From contig NZ_APHJ01000030.1 of NCBI RefSeq assembly GCF_000403785.1, forward strand, positions 1 to 64,000: 64,000 nt of DNA. The letters run 5' to 3'. The translations under genes were made by a program, and so were the position numbers. Shown here in pieces: positions 9,112-18,895 of the stretch. Source of the DNA: Gillisia sp. CAL575. GTDB taxonomy: Bacteria; Bacteroidota; Bacteroidia; Flavobacteriales; Flavobacteriaceae. Under the pieces are notes generated by a model. It worked only from the letters and a program-made list of their open reading frames with translations, had not been told where the DNA came from and ran no database searches. Position 1 is the stretch's first letter. Every line of letters begins with the position of its first letter.

Positions 9112-10098
9112 ATGCAAGTAAAAATTAACAAAATTGGAGTGCTTACTTCAGGGGGTGATGCTCCCGGAATGAATGCCGCAATCCGCGCGGTGGTGAGAGG
9201 TTGTGCCTTTCAAGAGATTGAATGCGTTGGGATTTATAGAGGATATCAAGGCTTAATAGAAAATGATTTTGAGGAACTCAATGCGAGATCTGTTAGAAAT
9301 ATTATAAGTCGGGGAGGTACCTTTTTAAAATCTGCGAGATCAAAGGAATTTCAAACCGTAGAAGGAAGAAAGAAGGCTTACGAGAATTTAATAAATGCTG
9401 ATATTGATGCCTTGGTAGTTATTGGAGGAGATGGAACATTTACAGGTGCTCTTATTTTTAATGAAGAACACGATTTCCCAATAATAGGAATTCCTGCAAC
9501 TATAGATAATGATATTAATGGTACAGATTTTACCATTGGGTACGACACTGCCCTGAACACGGTTGTAGAAGCAATAGACAAAATTAGAGATACTGCAAGC
9601 TCCCATAACAGGTTGTTCTTAGTAGAAGTAATGGGAAGAGATGCTGGAGATATTGCTTTAAATAGTGGTATTGGAGCAGGTGCAGAGGAAATATTAATTC
9701 CTGAGGAAGATCGAGGAATAGAGCGTTTAGTAGAATCGCTTAAGAAAAGTAGAAAGTCTGGAAAAACTTCAAGCATCATAGTTGTTGCTGAAGGAGACAA
9801 AAGTGGAAAGAATATTTTTGAACTAGCCGAATATATTGAAGAACATCTAGAAGATTATGAAATTAGAGTTTCTGTATTAGGACATATTCAACGCGGAGGG
9901 TCTCCAAGTTGTTATGATAGAGTTTTGGCAAGTAAACTAGGAATTGGTGCTGTAGATGCACTTATAAATGGAGAGCGAACCATTATGGTTGGAATCCATC
10001 ATCAAAAAGTAGTTTCAGTTCCATTGGAGACGGCAATTAAAAATGGTGCTAAATACGATAAGAATTTAAGAAGAGTCGCTGATATTACTTCAGTATAA
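9112..10098 (+). CDS. pfkA: 6-phosphofructokinase, ATP type
   Basis: 328-aa cytosolic glycolytic enzyme phosphorylating fructose 6-phosphate. It starts with the nucleotide loop TSGGDAPGMNAAIR, has GGDGT at the ATP site (PPi-dependent enzymes have Asp in place of this Gly), the catalytic PATIDNDINGTD, and VEVMGRDAGD for the sugar phosphate. Length and motifs match the short bacterial PfkA. It is followed closely by gapA, so glucose 6-phosphate made by the upstream operon can run straight into glycolysis. Confidence 0.96.
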   Translation: MQVKINKIGVLTSGGDAPGMNAAIRAVVRGCAFQEIECVGIYRGYQGLIENDFEELNARSVRNIISRGGTFLKSARSKEFQTVEGRKKAYENLINADIDALVVIGGDGTFTGALIFNEEHDFPIIGIPATIDNDINGTDFTIGYDTALNTVVEAIDKIRDTASSHNRLFLVEVMGRDAGDIALNSGIGAGAEEILIPEEDRGIERLVESLKKSRKSGKTSSIIVVAEGDKSGKNIFELAEYIEEHLEDYEIRVSVLGHIQRGGSPSCYDRVLASKLGIGAVDALINGERTIMVGIHHQKVVSVPLETAIKNGAKYDKNLRRVADITSV

Positions 10099-10101
10099 TA
10101 A

Positions 10102-11115
<1,014 letters not shown>

Positions 11116-11125
11116 ATTATAAATT

Positions 11126-11161
11126 GCCATTTATTTACGCGATAAGTTGAAAATAAATGGC
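11126..11161 (+). terminator. stem-loop after gapA
   Basis: GCCATTTATTT pairs with AAATAAATGGC (11 bp) around a 14-base loop, 10 bases after the gapA stop. The following tract (GTATTTTATCTT) is only partly T-rich, so termination may be incomplete. Confidence 0.6.
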
Positions 11162-11187
11162 GTATTTTATCTTATAAAGAAACTACA

Positions 11188-12045
11188 ATGATATTAATTG
11201 CTGATGGTGGTTCCACCAAATGTGACTGGATTCTTCTAAATAGGAAAGGGGAACAGGTATTCCAAACTCGTACAAAAGGTTTGAATCCTGCAGTTTTTCC
11301 TGAAGCTATGCTGGAACAACGTATAGAAGAAAATTCCGACTTATTTGAGGTTAGGAATGAAATTGAAAAAGTTCATTTTTTTGGAGCAGGCTGCGGAACT
11401 GAAATTCCGCGAAAACTTTTAGAAGATATAATTGCAAATTTCTTTACGAATGCTTCAGAAGTTATGGTGAAGGAAGATATGGTTGCTGCTGCTTATGCCG
11501 CTACCACAGAACCTGGAATAGTATGTATTTTGGGTACTGGTTCTAATAGCTGTTATTTTGACGGTAAAGATGTTCACATGGCTGTAGAATCTTTAGGATA
11601 TATTCTTATGGATGAAGCCAGTGGAAATTACTTCGGAAAGAGATTGATTAGAGATTATTACTATAAAAGAATGCCACCAGATATCGCAGCTAAATTTGAA
11701 AAAGATTTCAATTTGAATAGCGATGAGATTAAGAAGAATCTTTACAAGAAAGAAAATCCGAATACTTATTTAGCTTCTTTTGCTGAATTCATTTTTACAA
11801 ATGAGAGAAATGGATATTTCTATAAATTAGTGCATGAGGGACTTAAAGAATTTATGCATACTCGCGTACTTTCTTTTAAACAAGCTCAAACTGTACCAAT
11901 TCATTTCATAGGCAGCATCGCCTACTTTAGTCAGGATATTATTAGGGCGGTTGCGCAACCTTATAATCTTGAGATAGGTAATATTATTCGAAGACCCATA
12001 GATGCTCTTATTGAGCATTACAGGAAAAATGTGCTAAATAACTAA
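11188..12045 (+). CDS. BadF/BadG/BcrA/BcrD-type ATPase, N-acetylglucosamine kinase-like
   Basis: 285-aa ASKHA-fold kinase. The phosphate-1 loop is MILIADGGSTKCDW; the second phosphate motif is CILGTGSNSCYF; and SLGYILMDEASGNYFGK matches the adenosine-side motif of N-acetylglucosamine kinase-like proteins of Bacteroidota. It probably phosphorylates a hexosamine or related sugar in the cytosol, but the sugar cannot be read from the sequence. It follows the gapA stem-loop and precedes comM by 50 bases. Confidence 0.75.
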   Translation: MILIADGGSTKCDWILLNRKGEQVFQTRTKGLNPAVFPEAMLEQRIEENSDLFEVRNEIEKVHFFGAGCGTEIPRKLLEDIIANFFTNASEVMVKEDMVAAAYAATTEPGIVCILGTGSNSCYFDGKDVHMAVESLGYILMDEASGNYFGKRLIRDYYYKRMPPDIAAKFEKDFNLNSDEIKKNLYKKENPNTYLASFAEFIFTNERNGYFYKLVHEGLKEFMHTRVLSFKQAQTVPIHFIGSIAYFSQDIIRAVAQPYNLEIGNIIRRPIDALIEHYRKNVLNN

Positions 12046-12095
12046 CAGTCAATCTACCATAAATTTTTACTACATTTAATTAAAATGATAATTAG

Positions 12096-13634
12096 ATGCT
12101 GGTAAAAGTTTATGGTAGCGCTGTTTTTGGAGTAGAAGCTACTACGATCACTGTAGAAGTAAATGTAGCAACCGGAATCGGTTACCATTTGGTAGGACTC
12201 CCAGACAATGCAATAAAGGAAAGCAGTTTTAGAATAGCTGCTGCTCTTCAAAACAATTCTTATAAATTTCCCGGCAAGAAGATCACTATTAATATGGCTC
12301 CAGCCGACCTTCGCAAAGAAGGTTCTGCTTACGATCTTACGTTAGCCATTGGAATCCTCGCAGCATCCAATCAAATTAAAGCAGAAGATATAGGAGATTT
12401 TCTTATCATGGGAGAACTTTCTTTAGATGGAAGTCTTCAACCTATTAGAGGAGCCTTGCCAATTGCCATAAAAGCAAAAGAAGAAGGCTACAAGGGATTT
12501 ATTTTGCCAATTCAAAACGTGAAGGAAGCTGCAATTGTTAGCGGACTAGAAGTATATGGGGTTTCCAATATTTTGGAGGTGATCAATTATTTTGATAAAG
12601 GAACTCCGCTGGAAAGAACAATTATAGACACGAAGAAAGAATTTTATGATAACCTAGAACACTTAGAGCATGATTTTGCCGATGTGAAAGGTCAAGAAAG
12701 TATAAAACGCTGTATGGAGATCGCGGCCGCTGGAGGTCACAACATTATACTTATTGGCCCGCCAGGAGCAGGAAAAACTATGCTGGCTAAGAGATTGCCT
12801 AGTATTTTACCGCCTATGACGCTTCATGAGGCATTGGAAACCACAAAGATCCATAGTGTTGTTGGAAAGATTAACAATCACGTAGGATTAATGTCTCAGC
12901 GACCATTTAGAAGTCCTCATCATACCATTTCAGATGTTGCACTTGTTGGTGGTGGGGCATACCCGCAACCCGGTGAAATCTCCTTATCTCATAACGGAGT
13001 TTTATTTCTAGATGAATTACCAGAATTTAAAAGAGGTGTTCTGGAAGTTATGAGACAACCTTTGGAAGATAGGGAAGTGACAATTTCTAGAGCAAAATTT
13101 ACTGTTACCTATCCTTCAAGCTTTATGCTGGTTGCGAGTATGAATCCTAGTCCTAGTGGATTTTTTAATGATCCAGATTCCCCCATGTCCTCTTCTCCGG
13201 GAGAAATGCAGCGCTATCTTAGTAAAATTAGCGGCCCATTGTTGGACAGAATAGACATCCATATTGAAGTAACACCCGTTCCCTTTGAAAAATTAAGTGA
13301 GGAGCGCACAGGAGAAAAAAGCGTAGATATAAGAAAAAGAGTTACAAATGCTAGACAGCTTCAAACAGAACGTTTCAAAGAGGATGAGAAGGTGCATTAT
13401 AATGCCCAAATGAGCGTGAGGCAGATTTCAGAATTTTGTAAACTGGAGGATTCTTCAAAAGCTCTTCTGAAATCTGCAATGGAACGATTAAATCTTTCAG
13501 CAAGAGCTTATGATAGAATTCTTAAAGTTTCCCGCACCATTGCCGATCTTTCAGAATGTGAAAATATTCAAGGCAGCCATATTTCCGAAGCAATTCAATA
13601 TAGAAGTTTGGATAGAGAAGGTTGGTTAGGTTAA
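12096..13634 (+). CDS. comM: YifB/ComM-family Mg chelatase-like AAA+ ATPase
   Basis: 512 aa. The N-terminal ChlI-type domain (about 1-165; MLVKVYGSAVFGVEA) is followed by an AAA+ core with Walker A GPPGAGKT near residue 220 and Walker B LFLDELPEF, then the C-terminal Mg_chelatase_C helices (YDRILKVSRTIADL). In other bacteria ComM is a hexameric helicase promoting branch migration during natural transformation. Length and domain order are complete. The start is the ATG at 12096. Confidence 0.92.
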   Translation: MLVKVYGSAVFGVEATTITVEVNVATGIGYHLVGLPDNAIKESSFRIAAALQNNSYKFPGKKITINMAPADLRKEGSAYDLTLAIGILAASNQIKAEDIGDFLIMGELSLDGSLQPIRGALPIAIKAKEEGYKGFILPIQNVKEAAIVSGLEVYGVSNILEVINYFDKGTPLERTIIDTKKEFYDNLEHLEHDFADVKGQESIKRCMEIAAAGGHNIILIGPPGAGKTMLAKRLPSILPPMTLHEALETTKIHSVVGKINNHVGLMSQRPFRSPHHTISDVALVGGGAYPQPGEISLSHNGVLFLDELPEFKRGVLEVMRQPLEDREVTISRAKFTVTYPSSFMLVASMNPSPSGFFNDPDSPMSSSPGEMQRYLSKISGPLLDRIDIHIEVTPVPFEKLSEERTGEKSVDIRKRVTNARQLQTERFKEDEKVHYNAQMSVRQISEFCKLEDSSKALLKSAMERLNLSARAYDRILKVSRTIADLSECENIQGSHISEAIQYRSLDREGWLG

Positions 13635-13706
13635 AATTTTCTAACATAACTATCGCTTAAATAAGATTTTAATACATTTGAGAAATTTACTTAAAGACAT
13701 ACCTAC

Positions 13707-14873
13707 TTGAAAACAAAAATATCATTGTTGAGTGTTTTGCTTATTTTTTTAATGGGCTGCAAAGGAGATGAACGAAATAAGACAAATTTGACCAAAGATG
13801 TGGATTCTGATACCATTTCTGAAAAGGATATTTCTATAGATACGATCTTAGGTACAGAGTACATCGAGTTGAATCTTGATCAGGCAAACAAACTTGCGGC
13901 TTTACCATTAGCCTGTATAAATACCGAGTATCCTAATAAGTTAGGTCAAACTTTAGGTGGAAAACAAGATCTTAAAGCGCCAATTGAATTACATCCTGCT
14001 TTTTATGGTTGTTTTGATTGGCATTCTTCCGTCCATGCTCAGTGGACCTTAGTAAAATTGTTGAAACAATTCCCAAAGCTGGAAAATGCAGAGGAGATTA
14101 AGGCGAAATTAGAAGACTTGCTCTCTAAAGAAAATATAGCTGCAGAAGTGGCCTATTTTAAAACTGAAAATAATAAAGATTACGAGCGAACCTACGGCTG
14201 GGCTTGGTTACTTAAATTAGCTCAAGAGCTTCAAACTTGGGATTCTGATCTAGGAGAAGAATTGGCGGCAAATTTGAAGCCATTATCAGATCTTATGGTT
14301 GCTAATTTTACTGAGTTTCTACCTAAATTAATTTACCCAATACGAGTTGGAGAACATACTAATACGGCATTCGCTTTAAGTTTTGCATATGATTATGCTG
14401 ATGCTGTTGGGAACTCTGAATTTCAGGAATTAATAGAGGTTAGAGCAAAGCAATTTTACTTAAAAGATGATAATTGCCCTGTAAGTTATGAACCTAGCGG
14501 ATTCGACTTTTTATCCCCTTGTTTACAAGAAGTTGATATTATGCGAAAAGTATTACCTAAGGCAGCATTCCCTTTGTGGATTCAGGATTTTATGCCAGAA
14601 TTAATAAATAAAGAATTTGATATGGCTGTAGGAAAAGTTTCTGATAGAACTGATGGAAAGTTAGTCCACTTGGATGGACTTAATTTTAGCAGAGCTTGGG
14701 TTTTATACGGATTGGCCAATACATACCCAGATAAATATTCCCATTTAAGAGCTGTGGCAGATCGCCATGTCACAAAATCCTTCCCCAATTTAGTGGGAGA
14801 TAGTTATGAAGGTGGTCATTGGTTAGGTAGTTTTGCATTATACGCCCTGCAGGAATCTAAGGTGCAAAAGTGA
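13707..14873 (+). CDS. DUF2891-family lipoprotein
   Basis: 388 aa. A lipoprotein signal ends at LMGCK (Cys near residue 18). The rest matches my memory of DUF2891, a helical (alpha/alpha-barrel-like) family, with a CFDWHSSVHAQW stretch and a conserved YEGGHWLGSFA near the end. The start is TTG at 13707; the first in-frame ATG (13751) would remove the signal peptide, so TTG is preferred. Function unknown. The last bases overlap the next transporter by 4 (GTGA), so the two are translationally coupled and probably work with the 5-oxoprolinase genes downstream. Confidence 0.75.
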   Translation: MKTKISLLSVLLIFLMGCKGDERNKTNLTKDVDSDTISEKDISIDTILGTEYIELNLDQANKLAALPLACINTEYPNKLGQTLGGKQDLKAPIELHPAFYGCFDWHSSVHAQWTLVKLLKQFPKLENAEEIKAKLEDLLSKENIAAEVAYFKTENNKDYERTYGWAWLLKLAQELQTWDSDLGEELAANLKPLSDLMVANFTEFLPKLIYPIRVGEHTNTAFALSFAYDYADAVGNSEFQELIEVRAKQFYLKDDNCPVSYEPSGFDFLSPCLQEVDIMRKVLPKAAFPLWIQDFMPELINKEFDMAVGKVSDRTDGKLVHLDGLNFSRAWVLYGLANTYPDKYSHLRAVADRHVTKSFPNLVGDSYEGGHWLGSFALYALQESKVQK

Positions 14874-16096
14874 GAAACTGGTTTAAAAATGTAGGTCCGG
14901 GAATTTTAGTGTCGGCTGCATTTATTGGTCCGGGAACAGTGACAGTTTGTACTTTGGCTGGTGTGAATTTTCAATTCGCTTTATTATGGGCTTTATTATT
15001 ATCGATCATCTCTTGTATAGTGCTCCAAGAAATGGCAGCAAGATTAGGGATTGTTTCTCAAACTGGTTTAAGCGAAAGTATTAGAAAAGAAATTAAGCAC
15101 CCAGTTTTTCGAGGTTTAGCAATTATTTTAATCCTTTCTGCAATTGTAATTGGGAATGCGGCTTATGAAGCTGGAAATATTACCGGTGCGGTATTAGGTA
15201 TTACGGCAGTGCTCTCCCCTTTAGAAGTTCAGCTTGGATCTTCATTTAATCTTAATATTTGGAGCGTTGTTATTGGAGCAATTGCTTTTTCCTTACTCTA
15301 CATAGGTAATTACAAAGTTTTAGAACGAGTTTTTATTGGTTTGGTGGCCTTAATGAGTATTTCCTTCATAATTACTGCTTTTCTCACCAAGCCAGATTTC
15401 TCAGCTATTTTAGAAGGTATGTTTATACCAAAAATGGGATCCGATGGAGTTTTAACTGTGATCGCTCTAGTTGGAACTACTGTAGTGCCATATAACCTAT
15501 TTTTACATGCATCTTTGGTCAGTGAGAAATGGAAAGATACTTCTAAGCTTAAAATAGCAAGAAGGGAACTTACAGCTGCAATAATTTTGGGAGGAACTGT
15601 TTCTATAGCAATTGTGATCTGTGCGGCGGCTCCAAATTTGGCAAATGTTTCCTCAGCAACAGATTTGGCGTTAGGCTTAAATCCTCTTTTTGGAAAATAT
15701 GCCACTTGGTTTACAGCAGTAGGTTTATTAGCAGCCGGAATTACATCTGCCATTACTGCACCTTTAGCCTCCGCTTATGTGGTTAAAGGATGTTTTGGTT
15801 GGGAGAACGGAATGAAATCTTTTAAATTTAGAGCTGTTTGGATAACTATTTTAGGTTTGGGTGTGATTTTCTCCTCCCTGCGGTTTAGTCCTATAGAGAT
15901 AATTCGGTTTGCGCAAATAGCTAATGGTTTATTATTACCTATAATTGCATTATTCCTTTTTTGGATAGTTAACAAAACTTCTGTAATGGGAAAATATAAG
16001 AACTCCTTAATTCAAAATGTTTTAGGACTTATAATTATTGTGATTTCTATATTCTTGGGTGCAAAGTCTATATATTCGGTGCTTCAAAACTTCTAA
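14870..16096 (+). CDS. divergent Nramp-like membrane transporter next to pxpABC
   Basis: 408 aa with about 11 hydrophobic helices. The fold signature is Nramp-like (VGPGILVSAAF at helix 1, LQEMAARLGIVSQTGL, TVVPYNLFLHASL at helix 6). The metal-binding DPGN of true Nramp proteins is replaced by GPGT in helix 1, and the helix-6 MPH is replaced by VPY. Manganese or iron transport is therefore doubtful. In Bacillus an Nramp homologue (ycsG) also lies with the 5-oxoprolinase genes, so the substrate may be linked to 5-oxoproline. Start is GTG at 14870, overlapping the DUF2891 stop. It ends 10 bases before pxpA. Confidence 0.8.
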   Translation: MRNWFKNVGPGILVSAAFIGPGTVTVCTLAGVNFQFALLWALLLSIISCIVLQEMAARLGIVSQTGLSESIRKEIKHPVFRGLAIILILSAIVIGNAAYEAGNITGAVLGITAVLSPLEVQLGSSFNLNIWSVVIGAIAFSLLYIGNYKVLERVFIGLVALMSISFIITAFLTKPDFSAILEGMFIPKMGSDGVLTVIALVGTTVVPYNLFLHASLVSEKWKDTSKLKIARRELTAAIILGGTVSIAIVICAAAPNLANVSSATDLALGLNPLFGKYATWFTAVGLLAAGITSAITAPLASAYVVKGCFGWENGMKSFKFRAVWITILGLGVIFSSLRFSPIEIIRFAQIANGLLLPIIALFLFWIVNKTSVMGKYKNSLIQNVLGLIIIVISIFLGAKSIYSVLQNF

Positions 16097-16106
16097 AATC
16101 AATTCT

Positions 16107-16844
16107 ATGCAAATAATTCATCTTAACTGTGATCTAGGAGAGGGTGGAAAGTTCGATGCTCAATTAATGCCACATATCTCGGCATGTAATGTCGCCTGTG
16201 GAGGACACGCTGGAGATGCAGATACAATGCATAAAACAGTTATGATGGCTATGGAATATAATGTTGAAATTGGAGCGCATCCTTCTTATCCTGATATCGA
16301 AAATTTTGGAAGACAGTCTTTAGATATTTCAGAAAATGAACTTAAAAAATCCATCCAAGAACAGCTTTTTTCTCTTGATGCAATAGCAAAAAATCAAGGA
16401 GGAAAATTAACTCATTTCAAAGCGCACGGAGCACTTTATAATGATGCCGTAAAAGACCAAAAAATAGCAAAAATAATTTTAAATTCAATAGCTGAATCTA
16501 ACTTAAATCTGAAGCTTTATGCACCTCAGAATTCTATTATTTCTGAACTTGCAAACGGTAAAATGGAAGTAGTTTTTGAAGCCTTTGCAGACCGTAATTA
16601 CAACCCAGATCTTAGCCTCGTTTCTAGAACAAAAAACAATGCATTGATCATTCAAAAAGAAGATGTTTTTAAGCATCTTTTTTCCATGTTTTCAACAGGT
16701 AAAATTGTGTGTGAAAATGATATCAAAATACCCTCTGTAGCAGCTACCTATTGTCTTCATAGTGACACTCCAAATTCCGTAGAAATCATCAAATTTCTGG
16801 ATCAGGAATTCAGTAAAATGAATATCAAAATAGCAAAGAGATGA
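16107..16844 (+). CDS. pxpA: 5-oxoprolinase subunit A (LamB/YcsF family)
   Basis: 245 aa. The start MQIIHLNCDLGEGG is typical of the family; the upstream extension to 16059 reads into the transporter gene and is unlikely. Other family marks are ISACNVACGGHAGD, the GAHPSYPD stretch, and KAHGALYND. With PxpB and PxpC it opens 5-oxo-L-proline (pyroglutamate) to glutamate at the cost of ATP, a damage-control step for spontaneously cyclised glutamine and glutamate. It ends in a 4-base overlap with pxpB. Confidence 0.93.
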   Translation: MQIIHLNCDLGEGGKFDAQLMPHISACNVACGGHAGDADTMHKTVMMAMEYNVEIGAHPSYPDIENFGRQSLDISENELKKSIQEQLFSLDAIAKNQGGKLTHFKAHGALYNDAVKDQKIAKIILNSIAESNLNLKLYAPQNSIISELANGKMEVVFEAFADRNYNPDLSLVSRTKNNALIIQKEDVFKHLFSMFSTGKIVCENDIKIPSVAATYCLHSDTPNSVEIIKFLDQEFSKMNIKIAKR

Positions 16845-17575
16845 GCCACGAATATCCACAAATAAAACCGATGGGGGACAAGGCTATTCTTATAGATTTT
16901 GAACCAAAGATCAATGAAAATCTGCTCGAAAAGCTTTTAAATATCAAAGAATTTATAGAAAACGAATTAGTTAAAGAAAAGGTTGAAATAATAAACACAT
17001 ATTGTTCATTACTAATTATTTACCCTAACACTATAGAAAACCTCTATAATGAAGTTTTAACAATTAAAGCACTTATTTCCAATCCTAATATAGGTAAAAA
17101 TATCTCCCCAAATATTTTTAATATCCCGGTGTGTTATGATGAAGAATTCGGACTGGATTTGGTTCATATTTCCAAAGATAAAAACCTTAAAATTTCAGAG
17201 ATCATTGAGATTCATACGATTCCTATATACACAGTTTATTTCATAGGATTTTTACCCGGTTTTTTATACTTAGGTGGCTTGGATAAAAAGTTGAAAATTT
17301 CGAGAAAAGAAACCCCTAGATTAAAGGTAGAAAAAGGGGCTGTTGGAATAGGTGAAAATCAGACTGGAATTTATCCAAAAACCAGTCCGGGTGGATGGCA
17401 AATTGTTGGAAATTCTCCACTCATTTTTTTCGATAAAAATAACGAACCTCCATCAGTTATTTTACCTGGAGATAAAGTGAAATTTTATTCGATTTCAAAA
17501 AAGGAATATTTAGATATTTCAGAAGAAATAAAGTGCGGTAATTTTCAATTAAAAAGCGAAAAATATCATGGCTGA
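16841..17575 (+). CDS. pxpB: 5-oxoprolinase subunit B (KipI family)
   Basis: 244 aa. Motifs of the KipI/allophanate hydrolase subunit 1 family: MGDKAILIDF near the N-terminus, YFIGFLPGFLYLGGL, RLKVEKGAVGIGENQTGIYP, and SPGGWQIVG. It forms the ATP-using complex with PxpC. The start ATG overlaps the pxpA stop (ATGA), and the gene runs 8 bases into pxpC. In Bacillus KipI also inhibits the sporulation kinase KinA; nothing suggests that role here. Confidence 0.93.
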   Translation: MSHEYPQIKPMGDKAILIDFEPKINENLLEKLLNIKEFIENELVKEKVEIINTYCSLLIIYPNTIENLYNEVLTIKALISNPNIGKNISPNIFNIPVCYDEEFGLDLVHISKDKNLKISEIIEIHTIPIYTVYFIGFLPGFLYLGGLDKKLKISRKETPRLKVEKGAVGIGENQTGIYPKTSPGGWQIVGNSPLIFFDKNNEPPSVILPGDKVKFYSISKKEYLDISEEIKCGNFQLKSEKYHG

Positions 17576-18428
17576 GATTGAAGTTTTACATCCGGGATTA
17601 TATTCTTCTATTCAAGACTTGGGAAGATTTAATTTTAGAAAATTTGGTGTACCTCTAAGTGGTGCTATGGATTCTTATTCTGCAAAAATTGCCAATCTCA
17701 TTTTAGGTAATTCTATAGATAAACCTGTATTGGAAATCACTCAGCTGGGACCTAAATTAAAGTTTTTAGAAGCTAGTTTTATTTCTATATGCGGAGCACA
17801 ATTAAGCCCAAAGATTAACGATCGTGTTGTGCTAAATAATAAGCTGCTTCAAATAAATAAAAATGATGTCTTATCTTTTGGGAAGAGAAATCTAGGTTGT
17901 AGAGGATATATTGGAATTGAGGGAGGATTTATTTCAGAAAAAAATATGGAGAGCTATAGTTGGTATAGGTATATAACTAATTTTGAAACTTTGCAGAAGG
18001 GAATGAGATTAGAATATTTTTCAACTAAAAGGCAATCTTTTTCTATCAATGCGAGTGCCAAAATTGATTCGGGATATCTTGAAGATCTAAGCATAGAGGT
18101 TTATGAAGGACCAGAATTGAATTTGCTTTCACTTTCCCAGCAAAAAAAAATACTAAGTATGCGTTTTAAGGTAGATAATAATAACAATAGAATGGCAATA
18201 CAACTTCAGGAACCTCTCGTAAACTCACTTAAACCTATTATTACAGGGCCTGTGTTGCCGGGTACGGTACAGCTAACTCCTTCTGGCAAATTAATTGTTT
18301 TAATGAGAGACTGCCAAACAACAGGAGGCTATCCAAGAGTTTTGCAGCTTTCTGAGGAAGGAATAAATACGATGGCTCAAAAAGTTATTGGAGATGAAGT
18401 CTCATTTGCCTTAATTGAAATAAAATAA
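17568..18428 (+). CDS. pxpC: 5-oxoprolinase subunit C (KipA family)
   Basis: 286 aa, biotin-dependent-carboxyltransferase-like fold without a biotin domain. Family marks: LHPGLYSSIQDLGR at the N-terminus, FGVPLSGAMD, and the C-terminal MRDCQTTGGYPR. It completes pxpABC. It overlaps pxpB by 8 bases. The operon ends here; no obvious terminator lies between its stop and the RNA units that begin about 25 bases later. Confidence 0.93.
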   Translation: MAEIEVLHPGLYSSIQDLGRFNFRKFGVPLSGAMDSYSAKIANLILGNSIDKPVLEITQLGPKLKFLEASFISICGAQLSPKINDRVVLNNKLLQINKNDVLSFGKRNLGCRGYIGIEGGFISEKNMESYSWYRYITNFETLQKGMRLEYFSTKRQSFSINASAKIDSGYLEDLSIEVYEGPELNLLSLSQQKKILSMRFKVDNNNNRMAIQLQEPLVNSLKPIITGPVLPGTVQLTPSGKLIVLMRDCQTTGGYPRVLQLSEEGINTMAQKVIGDEVSFALIEIK

Positions 18429-18453
18429 CAAATATTACGTTTTAAAGTTAATA

Positions 18454-18618
18454 CGAAAAAGTGTCGGTTAAAATGTTTTAAAGATTTAAAGCCCTACCTA
18501 AAAATCGATTTGCATTTCTAACGACACTTTTTTAACCTTAACATATAAAAGCTAATTAATTGAATACTCAAAAATAAGCTTGACTCTAATTTCTCGCAAG
18601 GGTATTTTTCCCCTTTTT
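18454..18618 (+). ncRNA. putative small RNA, tandem unit 1 of 3
   Basis: An outer stem AAAAAGTGTCG / CGACACTTTTT (18456-18466 with 18522-18532) encloses a second stem AAATG/CATTT and a third GATTT/AAATC, closing a loop that contains GCCCTACCTA (18491-18500). A linker of about 65 bases leads to a terminator-like hairpin AAGGG-CCCTT followed by T (18598-18618). Total length is about 165. Units 2 and 3 share loop and outer stem while the inner stems change on both sides, which argues for a folded RNA. No promoter could be identified with confidence. It could be a free RNA or part of a leader. Confidence 0.65.
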
Positions 18619-18655
18619 ATGTTCTAGAAATTAAGGTTTAATATCTAGAACATAA
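18617..18655. repeat. perfect 12-base inverted repeat between RNA units 1 and 2
   Basis: TTATGTTCTAGA (18617-18628) and TCTAGAACATAA (18644-18655) are exact inverted copies around a 15-base AT-rich spacer that itself partly pairs. It directly follows the T tract of unit 1. It may be an extended hairpin, a regulator site or part of the unit 2 promoter region; no equivalent perfect repeat stands before unit 3. Confidence 0.7.
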
Positions 18656-18683
18656 ATTATCTTAAAATCTTCTTTCTTTTAAT

Positions 18684-18845
18684 AAAAAGGTGTCGTCTTT
18701 TGTGTTATTAGATCTATTATTAGCCCCACCTAGTAATACATCACACATTAAACGACACTTCTTTTTTTGAAACATTCAACATTTATTTCAAACCAAAAAT
18801 ACGCTACACTTTAATCTACTACAAGGGGGTTTTTCCCTTTTTTTA
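18684..18845 (+). ncRNA. putative small RNA, tandem unit 2 of 3
   Basis: Outer stem AAGGTGTCGT / ACGACACTT with one G-U pair, second stem TGTG/CACA, and a fully paired third stem TATTATTA / TAGTAATA closing the loop GCCCCACC (18723-18730). The second and third stems differ from unit 1 in both arms, so pairing is kept although sequence is not. A terminator-like hairpin AAGGG-CCCTT with eight T follows at 18823-18845. Unit length is about 162, as in units 1 and 3. Confidence 0.65.
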
Positions 18846-18895
18846 TTTTATTCGCTTTTCTGAGGTTATTCTTTTTCTGAAGAAATTACTATAAA

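Noticed and set aside
9378-9800. 140-codon minus-strand frame inside pfkA
   Set aside because: Antisense to the conserved PfkA core; Ser/Ile-rich composition typical of a shadow frame.
9112-10098. PPi-dependent phosphofructokinase
   Set aside because: The motif is GGDGT with Gly at the ATP site, not GGDD.
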